A DNA stretch of 64,000 nt, from assembly GCF_001700435.1 (NCBI RefSeq), contig NZ_LYPC01000027.1, positions 1,291,522 through 1,355,521 of the forward strand. The letters run 5' to 3'. Positions 49,986-59,598 of this stretch are shown piece after piece (within the stretch, counting starts at the first letter, position 1; every line of letters begins with the position of its first letter). A program made the translations under genes and the position numbers. The notes below the pieces were generated by a model, which was not told the origin of the DNA, searched no databases, and saw only the letters and a program-made list of their open reading frames with translations. This stretch comes from Paenibacillus pectinilyticus. GTDB taxonomy: Bacteria > Bacillota > Bacilli > Paenibacillales > NBRC-103111.

Positions 49986-52844
49986 ATGAAATTTGCTGTT
50001 TTGGATTTTGAAACGACAGGAAGTCAGCCTGGGGATGAAATTATTCAGGTTGGACTCGTCATTATAGATCAATTTGAAATTACAGATAGGTATACTTCTC
50101 TGGTGAACCCAGGGATTAGTATACCTTCTTCGATTACAACCTTAACCGGGATTACGAATGAGATGGTTGCGGACGCGCCTTCACTGGATACCGTGATGGC
50201 GGATATGTTTCCGCTTTTGTTTGATTGTGTGCTGGTGGCGCATCAAGCGGCTTTCGACTTGTCCTTTTTGCAAAGAGGGCTAACAAGAACGGGCTATCCG
50301 CCATTCTCAGGTCGTGTGCTGGATACGATGGATATGCTTCGGATCTTATTCCCCTCGATCTCGAGTCTACAGTTGAGCATGGTAGCTGCACTCTTCGGCA
50401 TCGACCATGAGAGACCCCATCAAGCAGATAGTGATGCAGAAGTAACGGCGATGATTTGGATTCAATGTATGGATCGCTTATTAGGTTTGCCGCTTCTAAC
50501 GGTGCAAAGATTATTCCATATTTTCGAAAACGGTAACACGGACTTAGGCTGGTTCTTGGATGAAATTTGCACGTATAAAGAATCAGTAACAAGCGTTGAT
50601 ATGGATACGAATCGTTACTTCCGCCAATTTACATTAAATGTGACCGATTGGGGCGAGGAAGAGGAGCTTCGGTCAGAATATCAAGTCACGCAAGCGCTTG
50701 GCGCTTCCTTTTCTGAGTTTCAACAGGGGTTAAAGGGTGCTTTGAAGACGCGGTTTGAGGTGTATGAGGACCGGGAGTCACAAGATCAGATGATCGCCGA
50801 AGTGGAAAAAGCGCTGGAAGCTGATCAACATTTGATGATCGAAGCGGGAACAGGAACGGGCAAATCACTAGGCTATTTGATTCCATCCATTTATTATGGC
50901 CTCAAATATGAGAAGAAAGTGGTCGTTTCTACCCACACGATTAATTTGCAGGAGCAGCTTCGCGAGCGGGATATTCCCCTCCTGAAGGAAATTTTCCCGG
51001 TGCCGTTCAAAGCAGCTGTTCTCAAAGGTAGAAGCCATTATCTGTGCTTACGGAAGTTCGAGACGAAGCTGACCACGCGGGATTATGAAAATGGCAGGGA
51101 AGACCCGATCACGGCTGCTCAAATGGTTGTGTGGTTAAGTGAGACGGAGCATGGCGATGAAGAGGAATTGCACTTTGGGAACAAAGGCGCGCAATTCTGG
51201 TACTCGGTTGCAAGTGACACGGATTCCTGTTTGAACCGGATGTGCCCTTGGTATAAAAAGTGCTTCTATCATAGAGCGCGTAATGACGCCAACACGGCCG
51301 ATGTGATCATCACGAACCATTCCCTCCTTTTCACGGATATGAAGGCTGAGAACCGCCTTCTACCGGCTTACAAGCACCTTGTGATTGATGAGGCACATCA
51401 TTTTGAAGAAGTGGCGAGTAAACATCTCGGTATCGAGCTGCATGCTTCAGCATTTTATCATTCGTTATTGTGGCTGTATAAAGATAATCGAAGCGGTCAA
51501 CTGCCGATGCTGCGTTTCCGATTACAGAAATCAGATGAAGCTGGGGAACGCGCGGCGGTTTGGGGTCACTCCATCGACGGACTATTCCCAAAAATCATCT
51601 CGATCAAAGAGGACTGGGAACGTTTAAGCGAGGCTTTGTATGACATCGTCTCTTCAGGCAGTGATCCATCCCAAACGGAAAATTCGCAATACGTACTTCG
51701 GTTGAAGCCTGAAACGTTGCCTTCCAATTGGCGCGAGCTGATGATTATGGAAGATAATATCTATTTGAATGCGAACGAGCTTCTGCGGTCCTTGGATAAG
51801 TTGTTGAACGAGCTGAAAGAGCAGCAGGATGGTCTTGGGGTTCAAGGTCTGGTGACGGATCTGAACGGTACAGTCAAGGAGCTTTATGCGCATCGTGATG
51901 CCTTGCATTTCTTTATGAAAATGGCGGATGAAGGCTATGTGTACTGGATTGAAGCGGGGACCTATGCAAAAGCTAAATCCGTCCAACTGAATTCGGTGCC
52001 AACGGATGTGAGCGGCTTATTGCAGCAGCACTTTTTCGAAGTGAAGGACAGTATCATCTTGACCTCCGCAACGCTGTCTGTGAATAAATCGTTCCAATAT
52101 TCGGCGGAGCAATTAGGGCTTTCGATCCCGGCGGACGAAGAGTCAGGTAAGTTGAGAACTGTCCAGCTGCCATCGCCGTTCAACTATCGCGAGCAAGCAC
52201 TAGTCGTTATCCCGCGTGATTTCCCAACAATCAAGGGGGCAGGCGATCCTGTCTTCATCGAAGCACTGATTGCCTCGCTGAGTGATGTTGCGAAAGTGAC
52301 GAAGGGACGAATGTTGGTCCTATGCACCTCGAATCGCATGCTGAAGCTCGTTCACGCCGGCATGAAGGAGAAGCTTTCGCCGCATGGCATCACGGTGCTT
52401 GGACAGGGCGTTGACAGCGGTAATCGCAGCAAGCTGACCCGTATGTTCCAAGATAACAAAATGTGCGTGCTGCTGGGCACCAGCTCATTCTGGGAGGGTG
52501 TAGATATTCCAGGTGATGCGCTAAGCTGCTTAGCGATCATCCGACTGCCATTCCAACCTCCGAACAATCCGCTCGTTGAGGCCAAATGCGAGAACATCAA
52601 GAAGCGGAATGAGAATCCGTTCATGAAATTCTCCGTCCCACAGGCAGTCATTCGCTTTAAACAAGGCTTTGGGCGACTTGTGCGTAGAGCGACGGACAAA
52701 GGCATCGTGATCATTTATGATACACGTGTTATTGAAACGTATTATGGCAAGCATTTCCTCTATTCGTTGCCTGGTCCCAAAATCGAACACATGACGTGCG
52801 AACAAATGTTACCGAGGATTGAGCAATGGATGGGGGGAGCCTAA
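49986..52844 (+). CDS. dinG: DinG-type helicase with N-terminal exonuclease domain
   Basis: 952 residues; ATG 49986 starts the exonuclease motif MKFAVLDFETTG. The DnaQ-like domain (about 1-170) carries DFETTG, HQAAFDLSF and HQADSDAEV. The helicase part has Walker A EAGTGTGKSLGYLIP, DEAHHFEE and QGFGRLVRRATDKG. Four cysteines match an iron-sulfur cluster: YLCLRKFE and CLNRMCPWYKKC, with the x4 and x5 spacing of E. coli DinG. Ribosome site before the ATG is weak; an in-frame TTG at 49971 is directly after GAAGGGA. Confidence 0.92.
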   Translation: MKFAVLDFETTGSQPGDEIIQVGLVIIDQFEITDRYTSLVNPGISIPSSITTLTGITNEMVADAPSLDTVMADMFPLLFDCVLVAHQAAFDLSFLQRGLTRTGYPPFSGRVLDTMDMLRILFPSISSLQLSMVAALFGIDHERPHQADSDAEVTAMIWIQCMDRLLGLPLLTVQRLFHIFENGNTDLGWFLDEICTYKESVTSVDMDTNRYFRQFTLNVTDWGEEEELRSEYQVTQALGASFSEFQQGLKGALKTRFEVYEDRESQDQMIAEVEKALEADQHLMIEAGTGTGKSLGYLIPSIYYGLKYEKKVVVSTHTINLQEQLRERDIPLLKEIFPVPFKAAVLKGRSHYLCLRKFETKLTTRDYENGREDPITAAQMVVWLSETEHGDEEELHFGNKGAQFWYSVASDTDSCLNRMCPWYKKCFYHRARNDANTADVIITNHSLLFTDMKAENRLLPAYKHLVIDEAHHFEEVASKHLGIELHASAFYHSLLWLYKDNRSGQLPMLRFRLQKSDEAGERAAVWGHSIDGLFPKIISIKEDWERLSEALYDIVSSGSDPSQTENSQYVLRLKPETLPSNWRELMIMEDNIYLNANELLRSLDKLLNELKEQQDGLGVQGLVTDLNGTVKELYAHRDALHFFMKMADEGYVYWIEAGTYAKAKSVQLNSVPTDVSGLLQQHFFEVKDSIILTSATLSVNKSFQYSAEQLGLSIPADEESGKLRTVQLPSPFNYREQALVVIPRDFPTIKGAGDPVFIEALIASLSDVAKVTKGRMLVLCTSNRMLKLVHAGMKEKLSPHGITVLGQGVDSGNRSKLTRMFQDNKMCVLLGTSSFWEGVDIPGDALSCLAIIRLPFQPPNNPLVEAKCENIKKRNENPFMKFSVPQAVIRFKQGFGRLVRRATDKGIVIIYDTRVIETYYGKHFLYSLPGPKIEHMTCEQMLPRIEQWMGGA

Positions 52845-52848
52845 ATTC

Positions 52849-53469
52849 GTGAAAACACAAAAAATTTCAGAAGCCGTCGTCAGACGCTTGCCAATCTACT
52901 TGCGGTATCTGAACGAACTTGCGATGAATAATGTAACAACGGTCTCATCTCAGGATTTAGGTCAGAAGTTAGATCTGAATCCTGCTCAGATTCGCAAGGA
53001 TTTGGCCTACTTCGGGGAGTTTGGGAAAAAAGGAATCGGTTACGATATTTCTTATTTAATTGAGAAAATACGACAGATTCTTAAATTAGACCGTCATATT
53101 CAAGTAGCACTTGTAGGAGCCGGTAATCTTGGCAGAGCCTTATGCAATTATAATACGTACTTACGGAATGATATGAAAATTGTCGCTGTCTTTGATGCAT
53201 TGCCAGATAAAGCAGGCGAGGTTATCAACAATCTAGTCGTTAGGCAGATGGGTCAAATGAAATCCGTCATAACAGAACTGGGCATACGTATCGGGATTAT
53301 CACGGTGCCCGCGACAGAAGCGCAAAATGTAGCGAATGAATTCGTCGCATGCGGGATTGAAGCGATCTTGAATTTTGCCCCTGTCATTATTAAGGTTCCT
53401 GCTGAAGTCCGTGTGCATTACGCGGATTTCACAACGGAGCTGCAAAGCTTAGCTTATTATCTCGATTAA
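52849..53469 (+). CDS. rex: Redox-sensing repressor Rex
   Basis: 206 residues from GTG 52849 with GGGGGGAG nine bases upstream. The winged-helix N-terminus has VVRRLPIYLRYLNEL and LNPAQIRKDLAYFGEFGKKG; the Rossmann domain has VALVGAGNLGRALCNY. It binds NADH/NAD+ and represses fermentative and respiratory genes. In B. subtilis rex lies elsewhere, so its place after dinG differs. Confidence 0.95.
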   Translation: MKTQKISEAVVRRLPIYLRYLNELAMNNVTTVSSQDLGQKLDLNPAQIRKDLAYFGEFGKKGIGYDISYLIEKIRQILKLDRHIQVALVGAGNLGRALCNYNTYLRNDMKIVAVFDALPDKAGEVINNLVVRQMGQMKSVITELGIRIGIITVPATEAQNVANEFVACGIEAILNFAPVIIKVPAEVRVHYADFTTELQSLAYYLD

Positions 53470-53518
53470 AATAAAGAGCACGATCGCGCTGTTGCCAGCG
53501 TGATCGTGCTCTTTATTT
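53470..53518. terminator. Bidirectional terminator between rex and pit
   Basis: 16-bp stem AATAAAGAGCACGATC / GATCGTGCTCTTTATT with an inner GCTG/CAGC pair, serving convergent genes. Confidence 0.9.
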
Positions 53519-53522
53519 TGGT

Positions 53523-54524
53523 TTAGAAAATGAGACGGAACAAAACAAAATAGATAGAGAACGCTAGTGCGATCGAGATCGGAATTGTAATGATCCAAGT
53601 GATAAGCATGCGTCCCACTGTGCCCCATTGAACCTCGTGGAAGCGCAACACACTGCCTGTCCCAATAATAGCGGAAGAAATAACATGTGTTGTGGATAAT
53701 GCTTTACCAAAATGTGTTGAAAACTGAATCACAAGTGATGATGTTAAATCAGAGGCAAACCCGTTGATTGGCTCAATTTTAACAATTTTGCCTGATACGG
53801 TTTTGATAATCCGCCATCCGCCGATGGATGTTCCTAAGCCCATTGCCAACGCGGCAGCAATTTTAACCCAAATGGGTACATTCAAATCGGTTTGATATCC
53901 CGCAGCTACGAGACCGAATACGATGATTCCCATTGCTTTTTGCGCATCATTACCACCATGGGAAAATGAGAGTAAGCCCGCGGAAACAATTTGTAAGGAG
54001 CGGAAAATCCGATTGAGTTTGGATCGAGATGTATTTCCTGACCATATAATAATGTTTTTTATTAGGAGCATTATCAAGAATCCGAGTGCAAAAGCAATGA
54101 GTGGTGATAGAACCAAAATGATAATGATTTGGATAAACCCACTCCAATTAACAGCATGAAACCCTGCTCCAGCCATTACGGCACCAGCCAAAGAACCAAA
54201 CAGTGTATGTGAGGAGGAAGATGGAATCGACAGATACCATGTTAATAAGTTCCACACAATGGCTGCAAGTAAGGTTGCGATAACGACTTCGACACCATTC
54301 TCAATTTTGGCAGGATTGGCGATACTGCCACCTACCGTTTTGGCAACTTTGGAGGAAATCATAGCCCCTACGAAGTTAAGCGTAGCTGCCATGATAATCG
54401 CTACACGCGGGCTTAATGCGCGAGTAGAGATGGATGTTGCAATCGCATTAGCTGTATCGTGAAATCCGTTGATGAAGTCAAAAAGTAGGGCAAGTATAAC
54501 GATTACGATCAAATAGGTTAACAT
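53523..54524 (-). CDS. pit: Inorganic phosphate transporter, Pit family
   Basis: 333 residues, ATG behind AGGAGGAATT. About ten membrane helices. The Pit repeats GFHDTANAIATSISTRAL (about 20-37) and LLSFSHGGNDAQKAMGIIVF, plus GTSIGGWRIIKTVSGKI, are plain. It takes up phosphate with a cation. The accessory gene lies 62 bp upstream on the same strand, forming a two-gene operon. Confidence 0.92.
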   Translation of the reverse strand: MLTYLIVIVILALLFDFINGFHDTANAIATSISTRALSPRVAIIMAATLNFVGAMISSKVAKTVGGSIANPAKIENGVEVVIATLLAAIVWNLLTWYLSIPSSSSHTLFGSLAGAVMAGAGFHAVNWSGFIQIIIILVLSPLIAFALGFLIMLLIKNIIIWSGNTSRSKLNRIFRSLQIVSAGLLSFSHGGNDAQKAMGIIVFGLVAAGYQTDLNVPIWVKIAAALAMGLGTSIGGWRIIKTVSGKIVKIEPINGFASDLTSSLVIQFSTHFGKALSTTHVISSAIIGTGSVLRFHEVQWGTVGRMLITWIITIPISIALAFSIYFVLFRLIF

Positions 54525-54586
54525 GAATTCCTCCTAGCGTTCTCCTGCTGGAAAACATTCTTCGACTTCTCAGACTCTAGGCTGTC

Positions 54587-55213
54587 TTAAGAATAACGAA
54601 GTACAACACTATCTAGAATATTGGCAACATCTTCACAAGCATCGGTGGTTTCTTCTAAGCGCTCATAGATCTCTTTGAGTTTGAAATCTTCGTACGGATC
54701 TTTGCGTGTAATAAAGATTTGACGAATACCTTCGCGCATTAAGCGATCTCCATCATTTTCAAGGGAATTTATGGCAACGGTGTGTTCCGGAATTTGCATG
54801 TATTTCTTCTTAGCGAGGAGTTTGAAAGCATCAAGCATATGCTGGCAGGAATCTACAATTACAGCTGAGAAATCCTTCATATAGCCGTCTGTATGAGAAA
54901 CATTAAGATAATCAAAACGAGCAATTGTTGCTTCAATACCGTCAGTGACATCATCCACCTTGGATGCCAATACCATAATATCTTCCCGGTCAATAGGGGT
55001 GATAAATACTTTATTCAACCCGCGGAAGATGTCGTGTGTTATGGAATCCCCGGCATGCTCGAGATCATTAATGGCTTTGACATACTCGATTGGCGGCTTA
55101 TCACCCATCATGGCAGTGCGAAACAATTGAGCCGTTTGTAAAGCGTTCTCTGCTGCACGGATGAGAAGTTGCAAGAAATCGACTTCGTTCTTTTTGGTGA
55201 ATAACGTTGTCAT
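54587..55213 (-). CDS. PhoU-like DUF47 accessory protein for Pit transporter
   Basis: 208 residues, ATG behind AGGAGGATTCT. All-helical: INDLEHAGDSITHDIFRGL near 67-85 and INSLENDGDRLMREGIRQIF near 147-166 are the paired ExxxD metal motifs of PhoU/DUF47 proteins. Such proteins sit beside pit genes and probably control phosphate uptake. Confidence 0.9.
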   Translation of the reverse strand: MTTLFTKKNEVDFLQLLIRAAENALQTAQLFRTAMMGDKPPIEYVKAINDLEHAGDSITHDIFRGLNKVFITPIDREDIMVLASKVDDVTDGIEATIARFDYLNVSHTDGYMKDFSAVIVDSCQHMLDAFKLLAKKKYMQIPEHTVAINSLENDGDRLMREGIRQIFITRKDPYEDFKLKEIYERLEETTDACEDVANILDSVVLRYS

Positions 55214-55472
55214 AGAATCCTCCTAATATTTGCTATATGTACAAGTTTTTAAACGAATTTGAGGAATAAATAGGACCAAATTGTAGAAAAAACTCACAAT
55301 GAATAAAGTATCATACTCATTGCCGCTAAAGCAACGAAAATTCCGTGAAATTTTACAATTCCTTAACATATAAAGTTGCATGTTCGTGTTCCTTGATTTT
55401 GCAGAGATGAAGATGTAAAGTTTATTGGAGCATTGTGTATTAATAGAATGAGCAAAGAGAGGGATTTTTAGT
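55214..55472. other. Divergent intergenic region, no gene seen
   Basis: AT-rich DNA between the divergent DUF47 and mtaD genes. It must hold promoters for both, but no -35/-10 pair close to consensus was found, and no RNA structure stands out. Confidence 0.4.
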
Positions 55473-56768
55473 ATGAAAAAAACATTAATATCGAACGGTA
55501 TTTTCATTTCTAATAAGGAAGCTAAATCATCCATTAAAGGCTGCATGGTTATCGAAGGCAGTCAAATTACATACATCGGTGAGGAAATCCCTGAACCTAT
55601 TGAAAATTATGATGAAGTCATTGATGGGACGAATAAATTGTACATGCCAGGCTTAGTAAATACGCATGGTCACGCGGCAATGTCCCTTCTTCGCGGATAT
55701 GGCGATGATCTAGCCCTGCAAATTTGGTTAGAAGAGAAAATGTGGCCGATGGAAGCCAAATTCACCTCCCAAGATGTGAAATGGGGAACTCGACTGTCTA
55801 TTCTTGAAATGATCAAAGGTGGCACGACAACTTTCGTAGATATGTACGATCATATGAACGAAGTTGCGATGGCGGTTGAAGATTCCGGTATGCGCGGCGT
55901 ACTAACACGTGGCGTTATTGGCTTATGTCCGCCAGATGTGCAAACATCCAAGTTGAAGGAAGCGATGGAATTTGCTAAGAATTGGCATGGACAAGCCAAT
56001 GGAAGAATCACAACGATGATGTCGCCTCATGCGCCTTACACATGTCCGCCTGATTATATTGAGCGTATCGTGCAAGCCGCGCATGATCTTGATTTACCGA
56101 TACATACCCATATGTCGGAGACACGACGTGAGGTAGAAGGCAATGTTGAGCAGTATGGTGCAAGACCTGTTGCTCATTTGGAGAAGCTTGGCGTGTTCTC
56201 ACGGCCAACACTAGTCGCTCATGGCGTACATTTGACAGATGAAGAGATCGCGATTTTGAAGCAATATGATGTGCGTGTCTCCCATAACCCTGGAAGCAAC
56301 CTGAAGTTGGCTAGCGGCGTAGCTCGTCTGCCTGAGCTTTTGCGCGCTGGCGTTAAAGTATCATTAGGAACAGATAGCGCGGCATCGAACAATAATCTAG
56401 ATATGTTCGAAGAAATGCGTTTGGCTGCACTTATTCATAAAGGGGTTACGGGTGACCCGCTAGCGATTCCTGCCCAAGAAGCTTTATTGCTCGGCACTCG
56501 GATGGGAGCTGAATCCATTTGGCTGGATAAGGTCGGCTTACTTGAACCTGGTATGAAGGCTGACTTCATTGCGCTTGATATTGATCAACCGCATTTCTTA
56601 CCGAAAACGGATTTCGTATCTCATATTGTGTACTCGGCATGTGCCAAAGATGTTGTGGATGTTTGTGTGGACGGCAGCTGGATCGTCCATAAAGGCGAGT
56701 GCTTAACACTAGATGAAGAGAAAATTAAGCGTGAATTTGAATTATGCTTTGATCGATTGAAAGGCTAA
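55473..56768 (+). CDS. mtaD: Methylthioadenosine/S-adenosylhomocysteine deaminase
   Basis: 431 residues, ATG with AGAGAGGGA upstream. An amidohydrolase: GLVNTHGHAAMSLLRGYGDD gives the HxH metal motif, HTHMSETRREVEGN the next histidine, VAHGVHLTDEE and LGTDSAASNN the remaining ligands. It deaminates MTA or SAH-type adenosines. Monocistronic or leading into ypmB 42 bp on. Confidence 0.9.
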   Translation: MKKTLISNGIFISNKEAKSSIKGCMVIEGSQITYIGEEIPEPIENYDEVIDGTNKLYMPGLVNTHGHAAMSLLRGYGDDLALQIWLEEKMWPMEAKFTSQDVKWGTRLSILEMIKGGTTTFVDMYDHMNEVAMAVEDSGMRGVLTRGVIGLCPPDVQTSKLKEAMEFAKNWHGQANGRITTMMSPHAPYTCPPDYIERIVQAAHDLDLPIHTHMSETRREVEGNVEQYGARPVAHLEKLGVFSRPTLVAHGVHLTDEEIAILKQYDVRVSHNPGSNLKLASGVARLPELLRAGVKVSLGTDSAASNNNLDMFEEMRLAALIHKGVTGDPLAIPAQEALLLGTRMGAESIWLDKVGLLEPGMKADFIALDIDQPHFLPKTDFVSHIVYSACAKDVVDVCVDGSWIVHKGECLTLDEEKIKREFELCFDRLKG

Positions 56769-56810
56769 TTCCTAGCCGAGTATGTGGACTTGGGGAGGTG
56801 CGCGGCGTTT

Positions 56811-57299
56811 ATGAACAAGAAGCGAACGATAACACTAGGCGTTTTTATAGTGGCAACGTTGGGTGTAGTGTTAAGTCGTTTCTATCTCAATGTGCAGAAC
56901 GAGCATTGGGATGAGAAGCGAGTAGCAGTCGAGAAAGCTTATCAGAGCACCATGATGACGAAGGCTTCAAAAGTAGATTTCTTCTACGGTGATGAGGCTT
57001 TCCAAATTGTTTACGGGGAAAATAAGCTGGGTCAAAATCTCGTTGCTTGGGTTTCTGACAAAGATGTTCATACGGAAATGACCGATGAGGCGTTCACGGA
57101 AGATCAAGTACGAGCTGAGGTGTCCAAAAAGGATGCAAGTACTGAAATTGAGCGTGTCATGCCTGGTAAGCTTGGAAATGACTATGTGTGGGAAGTATTT
57201 TATAAGACGAAAAATGATAGAGGTACGCGGTATTTCTATGATTATTACACCTTCAAAGAAGGTAAATTTCTCGATACATACCGGCTCAGTCTTCAATAG
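56811..57299 (+). CDS. ypmB: YpmB-like membrane-anchored protein (DUF5590)
   Basis: 162 residues from ATG 56811 with GGGGAGGTG upstream. A basic start MNKKRT and one membrane helix (about 7-24) lead to an external domain with two PepSY-like halves. Matches YpmB, upstream of aspB-asnS in B. subtilis. A terminator overlaps its stop. Confidence 0.8.
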   Translation: MNKKRTITLGVFIVATLGVVLSRFYLNVQNEHWDEKRVAVEKAYQSTMMTKASKVDFFYGDEAFQIVYGENKLGQNLVAWVSDKDVHTEMTDEAFTEDQVRAEVSKKDASTEIERVMPGKLGNDYVWEVFYKTKNDRGTRYFYDYYTFKEGKFLDTYRLSLQ

Positions 57300-57314
57300 A
57301 AGGCTGAGTTTTTT
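57285..57314 (+). terminator. Intrinsic terminator overlapping ypmB stop
   Basis: 10-bp stem CTCAGTCTTC / GAAGGCTGAG (one G-T pair), AATA loop, T6. Confidence 0.9.
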
Positions 57315-57436
57315 CGTATTTCTTTTCTATTTCCCACTGATTACATAATGTAATATGTATAAGACGGATGATATACTACTCGTATAGCTTTTGAGGCATA
57401 GGAAATTAAATACGAATAGAAAGGTGGACGCCAACC

Positions 57437-57973
57437 ATGAAGATGAAGCTGCGTCTTTTACCTGTTATTTTGAGTGTGATTATTTCGGCCGGCGTGTTAT
57501 TTGGAGGCTGGTTCGCTTATACAAGCTTTGCGATGGAAAATCCATTATCCAATAAAATTAGTGCAGTTGCGGGTGTGACAAACTCGACAATGAAATTATC
57601 TTCGAGCCAAGTAGATATTGAGCTGACACTTAAGCCAGATGCGAATCTAAGAAATGTCGTGGAACAAATTAAACAAGACGGTGCGTCCATTATCGGTAAG
57701 CGTACTGTGAATATAACGGTGAAAAATAGTTCATCTCCTCAGTTAGATCAGTGGTGGTCTAAAGCGTTATTTGAAGTGGCACAAGCGATGGAGACCAAAC
57801 ATTATGCCAATATTCCTACGACATTAGAGAAATATGCGGCAGATATTCCGAACATGAAAGTAGATAGCGAAATGGATGAACAGAACGTGTACATTCGTTT
57901 GACAGATGGTGATGCGACGAAATTTATCATGCTGCCTAGAATCTCCCAGATTGGAGTGTGGCCGAATGAGTAA
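57437..57973 (+). CDS. Membrane-anchored protein paired with FtsH-like protease
   Basis: 178 residues, ATG after GAAAGGTGG. One hydrophobic helix (about 7-32) follows MKMKLR; the remaining 145 residues look extracytoplasmic, with strands (QVDIELTLKPDANL, TVNITVKNSSSP) and an amphipathic helix. No family recognised. Its stop overlaps the FtsH-like start by 8 bp, so the two are made together. Because that protease lacks the usual external domain, this protein may supply an equivalent part or an adaptor. That is a hypothesis from context. Confidence 0.7.
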   Translation: MKMKLRLLPVILSVIISAGVLFGGWFAYTSFAMENPLSNKISAVAGVTNSTMKLSSSQVDIELTLKPDANLRNVVEQIKQDGASIIGKRTVNITVKNSSSPQLDQWWSKALFEVAQAMETKHYANIPTTLEKYAADIPNMKVDSEMDEQNVYIRLTDGDATKFIMLPRISQIGVWPNE

Positions 57974-59471
57974 AATATATAAAGAGATTGGTATCGGATT
58001 TATTCCTGTTCTGCTTGTGTTCCTAGTTTATCAAGGCGTGAATGTGATTCCCATTCTGTTTATTGCGGCACTTGGCGCCTCACTCTTCTACATGATGCGC
58101 ACTCGCGGCGGTATGGGGGCTTCGGCAGGCGGCGGTGATCGGAAGAGTAAACACCGGACGCCAGCATTTTTAACATTCGATGAAATTGGTGGACAAGATC
58201 GTGCAAAGAAAGAATTGATGGAAGCACTCGATTTCTTGATTAAGCATGAGGAAATTAAGAAATTAGGGATTCGTCCGCTCAAAGGATTATTGCTTACGGG
58301 CCCTCCAGGTACAGGGAAAACCCTAATGGCGAAAGCTTCTGCCCATTATACGAATTCTGTTTATATGGCTGCTTCAGGCAGTGAGTTTGTTGAGATGTAC
58401 GTAGGTGTCGGCGCAAGCCGTGTGCGAGATTTGTTTAAAGAAGCTAGAGCTCGTGCGCTCAAAGAGGGCAAGGATAACGCGATTATTTTTATCGATGAGA
58501 TTGATGTGATTGGTGGTCAGCGAGAAGGCGGACAACAGCGTGAGTATGATCAGACGTTGAATCAATTATTGACCGAGATGGATGGTATTCATACGAATGA
58601 TGCGCCGCGTATTTTAATTATTGCCGCTACGAACCGTAAAGAGATGCTGGATAGTGCCTTACTGCGACCAGGTCGTTTTGACCGACATATTGAAGTTGAT
58701 CTGCCAGATAAGAAAGGCCGTCTTGCGATTCTTCATATTCATGCGAAAAATAAGCCGCTTGCAGAAGGTGTTTCGTTAGATCTAACAGCTGAACAAACTT
58801 TTGGGTTTTCAGGTGCACAGCTAGAAGGTGTACTGAACGAAGCAGCGATTTATGCGATGCGTGAAGATAAGCTTGCGATTGAGCAACCCCATTTGGCTTC
58901 AGCGATTGATAAAGTGATGATGGGTGAGCGTACTGATAAAGAAACAGCGAATGACGAGAAAGAACGAGTAGCCTACCACGAATTGGGTCATGCGATTATT
59001 GCAGAGCTTGTGCGCCCTGGTTCCGTTTCGCAGGTGACCGTAAGCCCGCGGGGAAAAGCGCTAGGTTATGTGCGTCATAATCCTCCTCAGGATCATTATT
59101 TGTATACGAAGGACTATATCGAAGAACAGATCATGATCGCACTTGGTGGTGCGGCAGCAGAGGAAATGATTTATGGTGGGCGCAGCACAGGTTCCCGGAA
59201 TGATTTTGAACAATCGCTTTCCATGGTTCGCAACATGATGGATTCAGGTCTCACGGGGTTAGGTATTATTGACCGTGAAATGGTAACCAAGGATCAGTTA
59301 ATGAAAGAGAATGCTGCGATTCTAGATGCCTTGATGCTTCGTACGAAGAGCATGCTTGAGCAGCAACGTAGTGTCTTTGAACATTCCTTTGCGATTTTGA
59401 TGAGGGAAGAAGTGCTTTCAGGCGAAACATTTCGTACGTTATTTGACGCCTCGGTGTCGCAAAGTGCATAA
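57966..59471 (+). CDS. FtsH-like AAA+ metalloprotease without extracytoplasmic domain
   Basis: 501 residues from ATG 57966. Two closely spaced N-terminal hydrophobic helices (about 9-24 and 27-44) with almost no loop between them, then the AAA+ module: Walker A GPPGTGKT (112-119), pore motif YVGVGA, Walker B IIFIDEID (163-170), ATNRKEMLDSALLRPGRFDR, and the M41 zinc site HELGH (348-352) with Asp in RNDFEQ (423). Ordinary FtsH is about 640 residues with an external domain of about 75. The pore aromatic is Tyr rather than the usual Phe. It is probably a membrane protease paired with the upstream gene. Confidence 0.88.
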   Translation: MSKIYKEIGIGFIPVLLVFLVYQGVNVIPILFIAALGASLFYMMRTRGGMGASAGGGDRKSKHRTPAFLTFDEIGGQDRAKKELMEALDFLIKHEEIKKLGIRPLKGLLLTGPPGTGKTLMAKASAHYTNSVYMAASGSEFVEMYVGVGASRVRDLFKEARARALKEGKDNAIIFIDEIDVIGGQREGGQQREYDQTLNQLLTEMDGIHTNDAPRILIIAATNRKEMLDSALLRPGRFDRHIEVDLPDKKGRLAILHIHAKNKPLAEGVSLDLTAEQTFGFSGAQLEGVLNEAAIYAMREDKLAIEQPHLASAIDKVMMGERTDKETANDEKERVAYHELGHAIIAELVRPGSVSQVTVSPRGKALGYVRHNPPQDHYLYTKDYIEEQIMIALGGAAAEEMIYGGRSTGSRNDFEQSLSMVRNMMDSGLTGLGIIDREMVTKDQLMKENAAILDALMLRTKSMLEQQRSVFEHSFAILMREEVLSGETFRTLFDASVSQSA

Positions 59472-59509
59472 TAATGACCGTTGGCCAATTAGGTCAGCGG
59501 TTCTTGTCT

Positions 59510-59539
59510 TTGCTTCTTATGGGCAAGAATACATATAAT
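59510..59539 (+). promoter_or_regulatory. Sigma-A-like promoter for hbd-ackA
   Basis: TTGCTT (59510-59515), 18 bp, TATAAT (59534-59539), 60 bp before the gene. Confidence 0.55.
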
Positions 59540-59598
59540 TAAAGGGACTCATTTATATTTGTAATGGGAAGATAGGAATGTAGAAGGAGAAACAGGCT

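Noticed and set aside
50152..50592. A 146-residue minus-strand frame in dinG
   Set aside because: Lies within the exonuclease domain of dinG on the opposite strand, with no start signals.
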